From contig NZ_JBFCVK010000006.1 of NCBI RefSeq assembly GCF_040712085.1, positions 286,018-350,017 of the forward strand: 64,000 nt of DNA, read 5' to 3'. This DNA comes from Aquibaculum sediminis (GTDB lineage: Bacteria; Pseudomonadota; Alphaproteobacteria; Kiloniellales; DSM-21159). The position numbers and the translations under genes were made by a program. The first letter of the stretch is position 1, and each line of letters begins with the position of its first letter. The notes under the pieces are model-generated. The model did not search any database and was not told the DNA's origin. It was given only the letters and a program-made list of their open reading frames with translations. Positions 63,905 to 64,000 of this stretch are shown here, in pieces.

Positions 63905-64000
63905 GTGTCCTGGTTCAGAAGTTCTAATCATTGATTGGCTTGCTCTGGGCAGTTTCGCAGGCAGAAGCGCTCGATGGAAGCGAGGATGTCGTCGGCGGAC
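63905..64000 (-). mobile_element. End of an insertion sequence, probably IS630 family (cut by window edge)
   Basis: The boundary reads CTAG followed by TGTCCTGGTTCAGAAGTTC, like the ends of IS630 elements that target TA within CTAG. Minus-strand translation gives SADDILASIERFCLRNCPEQ and a stop at 63928-63930, the kind of C-terminus seen in IS630-type transposases. Most of the element lies beyond 64000, so identification is tentative. Confidence 0.5.

Overview
The window reads as one contiguous piece of a GC-rich alphaproteobacterial chromosome, probably Rhodospirillales-like. The evidence is the gene order (heparinase-purH; dnaX-ybaB-recR with the SRP RNA gene just upstream; trpB-trpA-accD-folC; groESL with a CIRCE operator), an alphaproteobacterial-type RpoH promoter in front of dnaK, and dense GC-rich coding with many 4-base ATGA gene overlaps. 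The species cannot be named from the sequence alone. No tRNA, rRNA or CRISPR array was seen.

Layout. 1-8.8 kb is housekeeping: heparinase-like protein (cut by the window edge), purH, a DUF4139 protein, recR-ybaB-dnaX, the SRP RNA gene, nudC and an AI-2E-type transporter. 8.85-10.9 kb is an accessory cassette: a type III polyketide synthase translationally coupled to an isoprenylcysteine-methyltransferase-like gene, bounded on both sides by decayed pieces of the 3' end of the same kind of IS5-like transposase. 11-18.7 kb returns to metabolism: pccB, a D-threonine aldolase/D-serine dehydratase-like enzyme, two small proteins, and folC-accD-trpA-trpB. 18.9-25.1 kb holds an RND efflux pair, a GNAT protein, a DUF1848 protein and a small membrane protein. 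25.2-37 kb holds the chaperones dnaK-dnaJ (RpoH promoter) and groES-groEL (sigma70-type promoter plus CIRCE), separated by a molybdopterin oxidoreductase, a fused phosphotransferase/P-loop kinase, an alcohol dehydrogenase and a DMT transporter. A convergent SMR transporter and a divergent CueR-like regulator follow.

38-46.8 kb is a coherent pyrimidine (or hydantoin/ureide) catabolic unit on the minus strand: nitrilase-type beta-ureidopropionase, M20-type N-carbamoyl amidohydrolase, an ABC importer (ATPase, two permeases, binding protein) and dihydropyrimidinase. A divergent TetR-family gene resembling rutR sits upstream, and a near-perfect RutR-type palindrome lies between them.

46.8-61.9 kb is a surface-glycan island of mosaic composition, very AT-rich in places. 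It carries two TupA-like ATP-grasp paralogues, two large GT4 glycosyltransferases with a shared unusual N-terminal module, a sulfotransferase, a methyltransferase, an asparagine-synthetase-like protein without a glutaminase cysteine, wecB/wecC for UDP-ManNAcA, and a GT2 enzyme. In its middle is a scar: a frameshifted manC-like pseudogene butted against a 227-bp, about 98% identical, direct repeat of the rutR 3' end. The two rutR pieces therefore flank about 5.6 kb of the island and could recombine to delete it. The last 2 kb has an MFS transporter, a HicB-like antitoxin without a visible HicA, palindromic intergenic repeats, and what looks like the end of an IS630-type element at the window edge.
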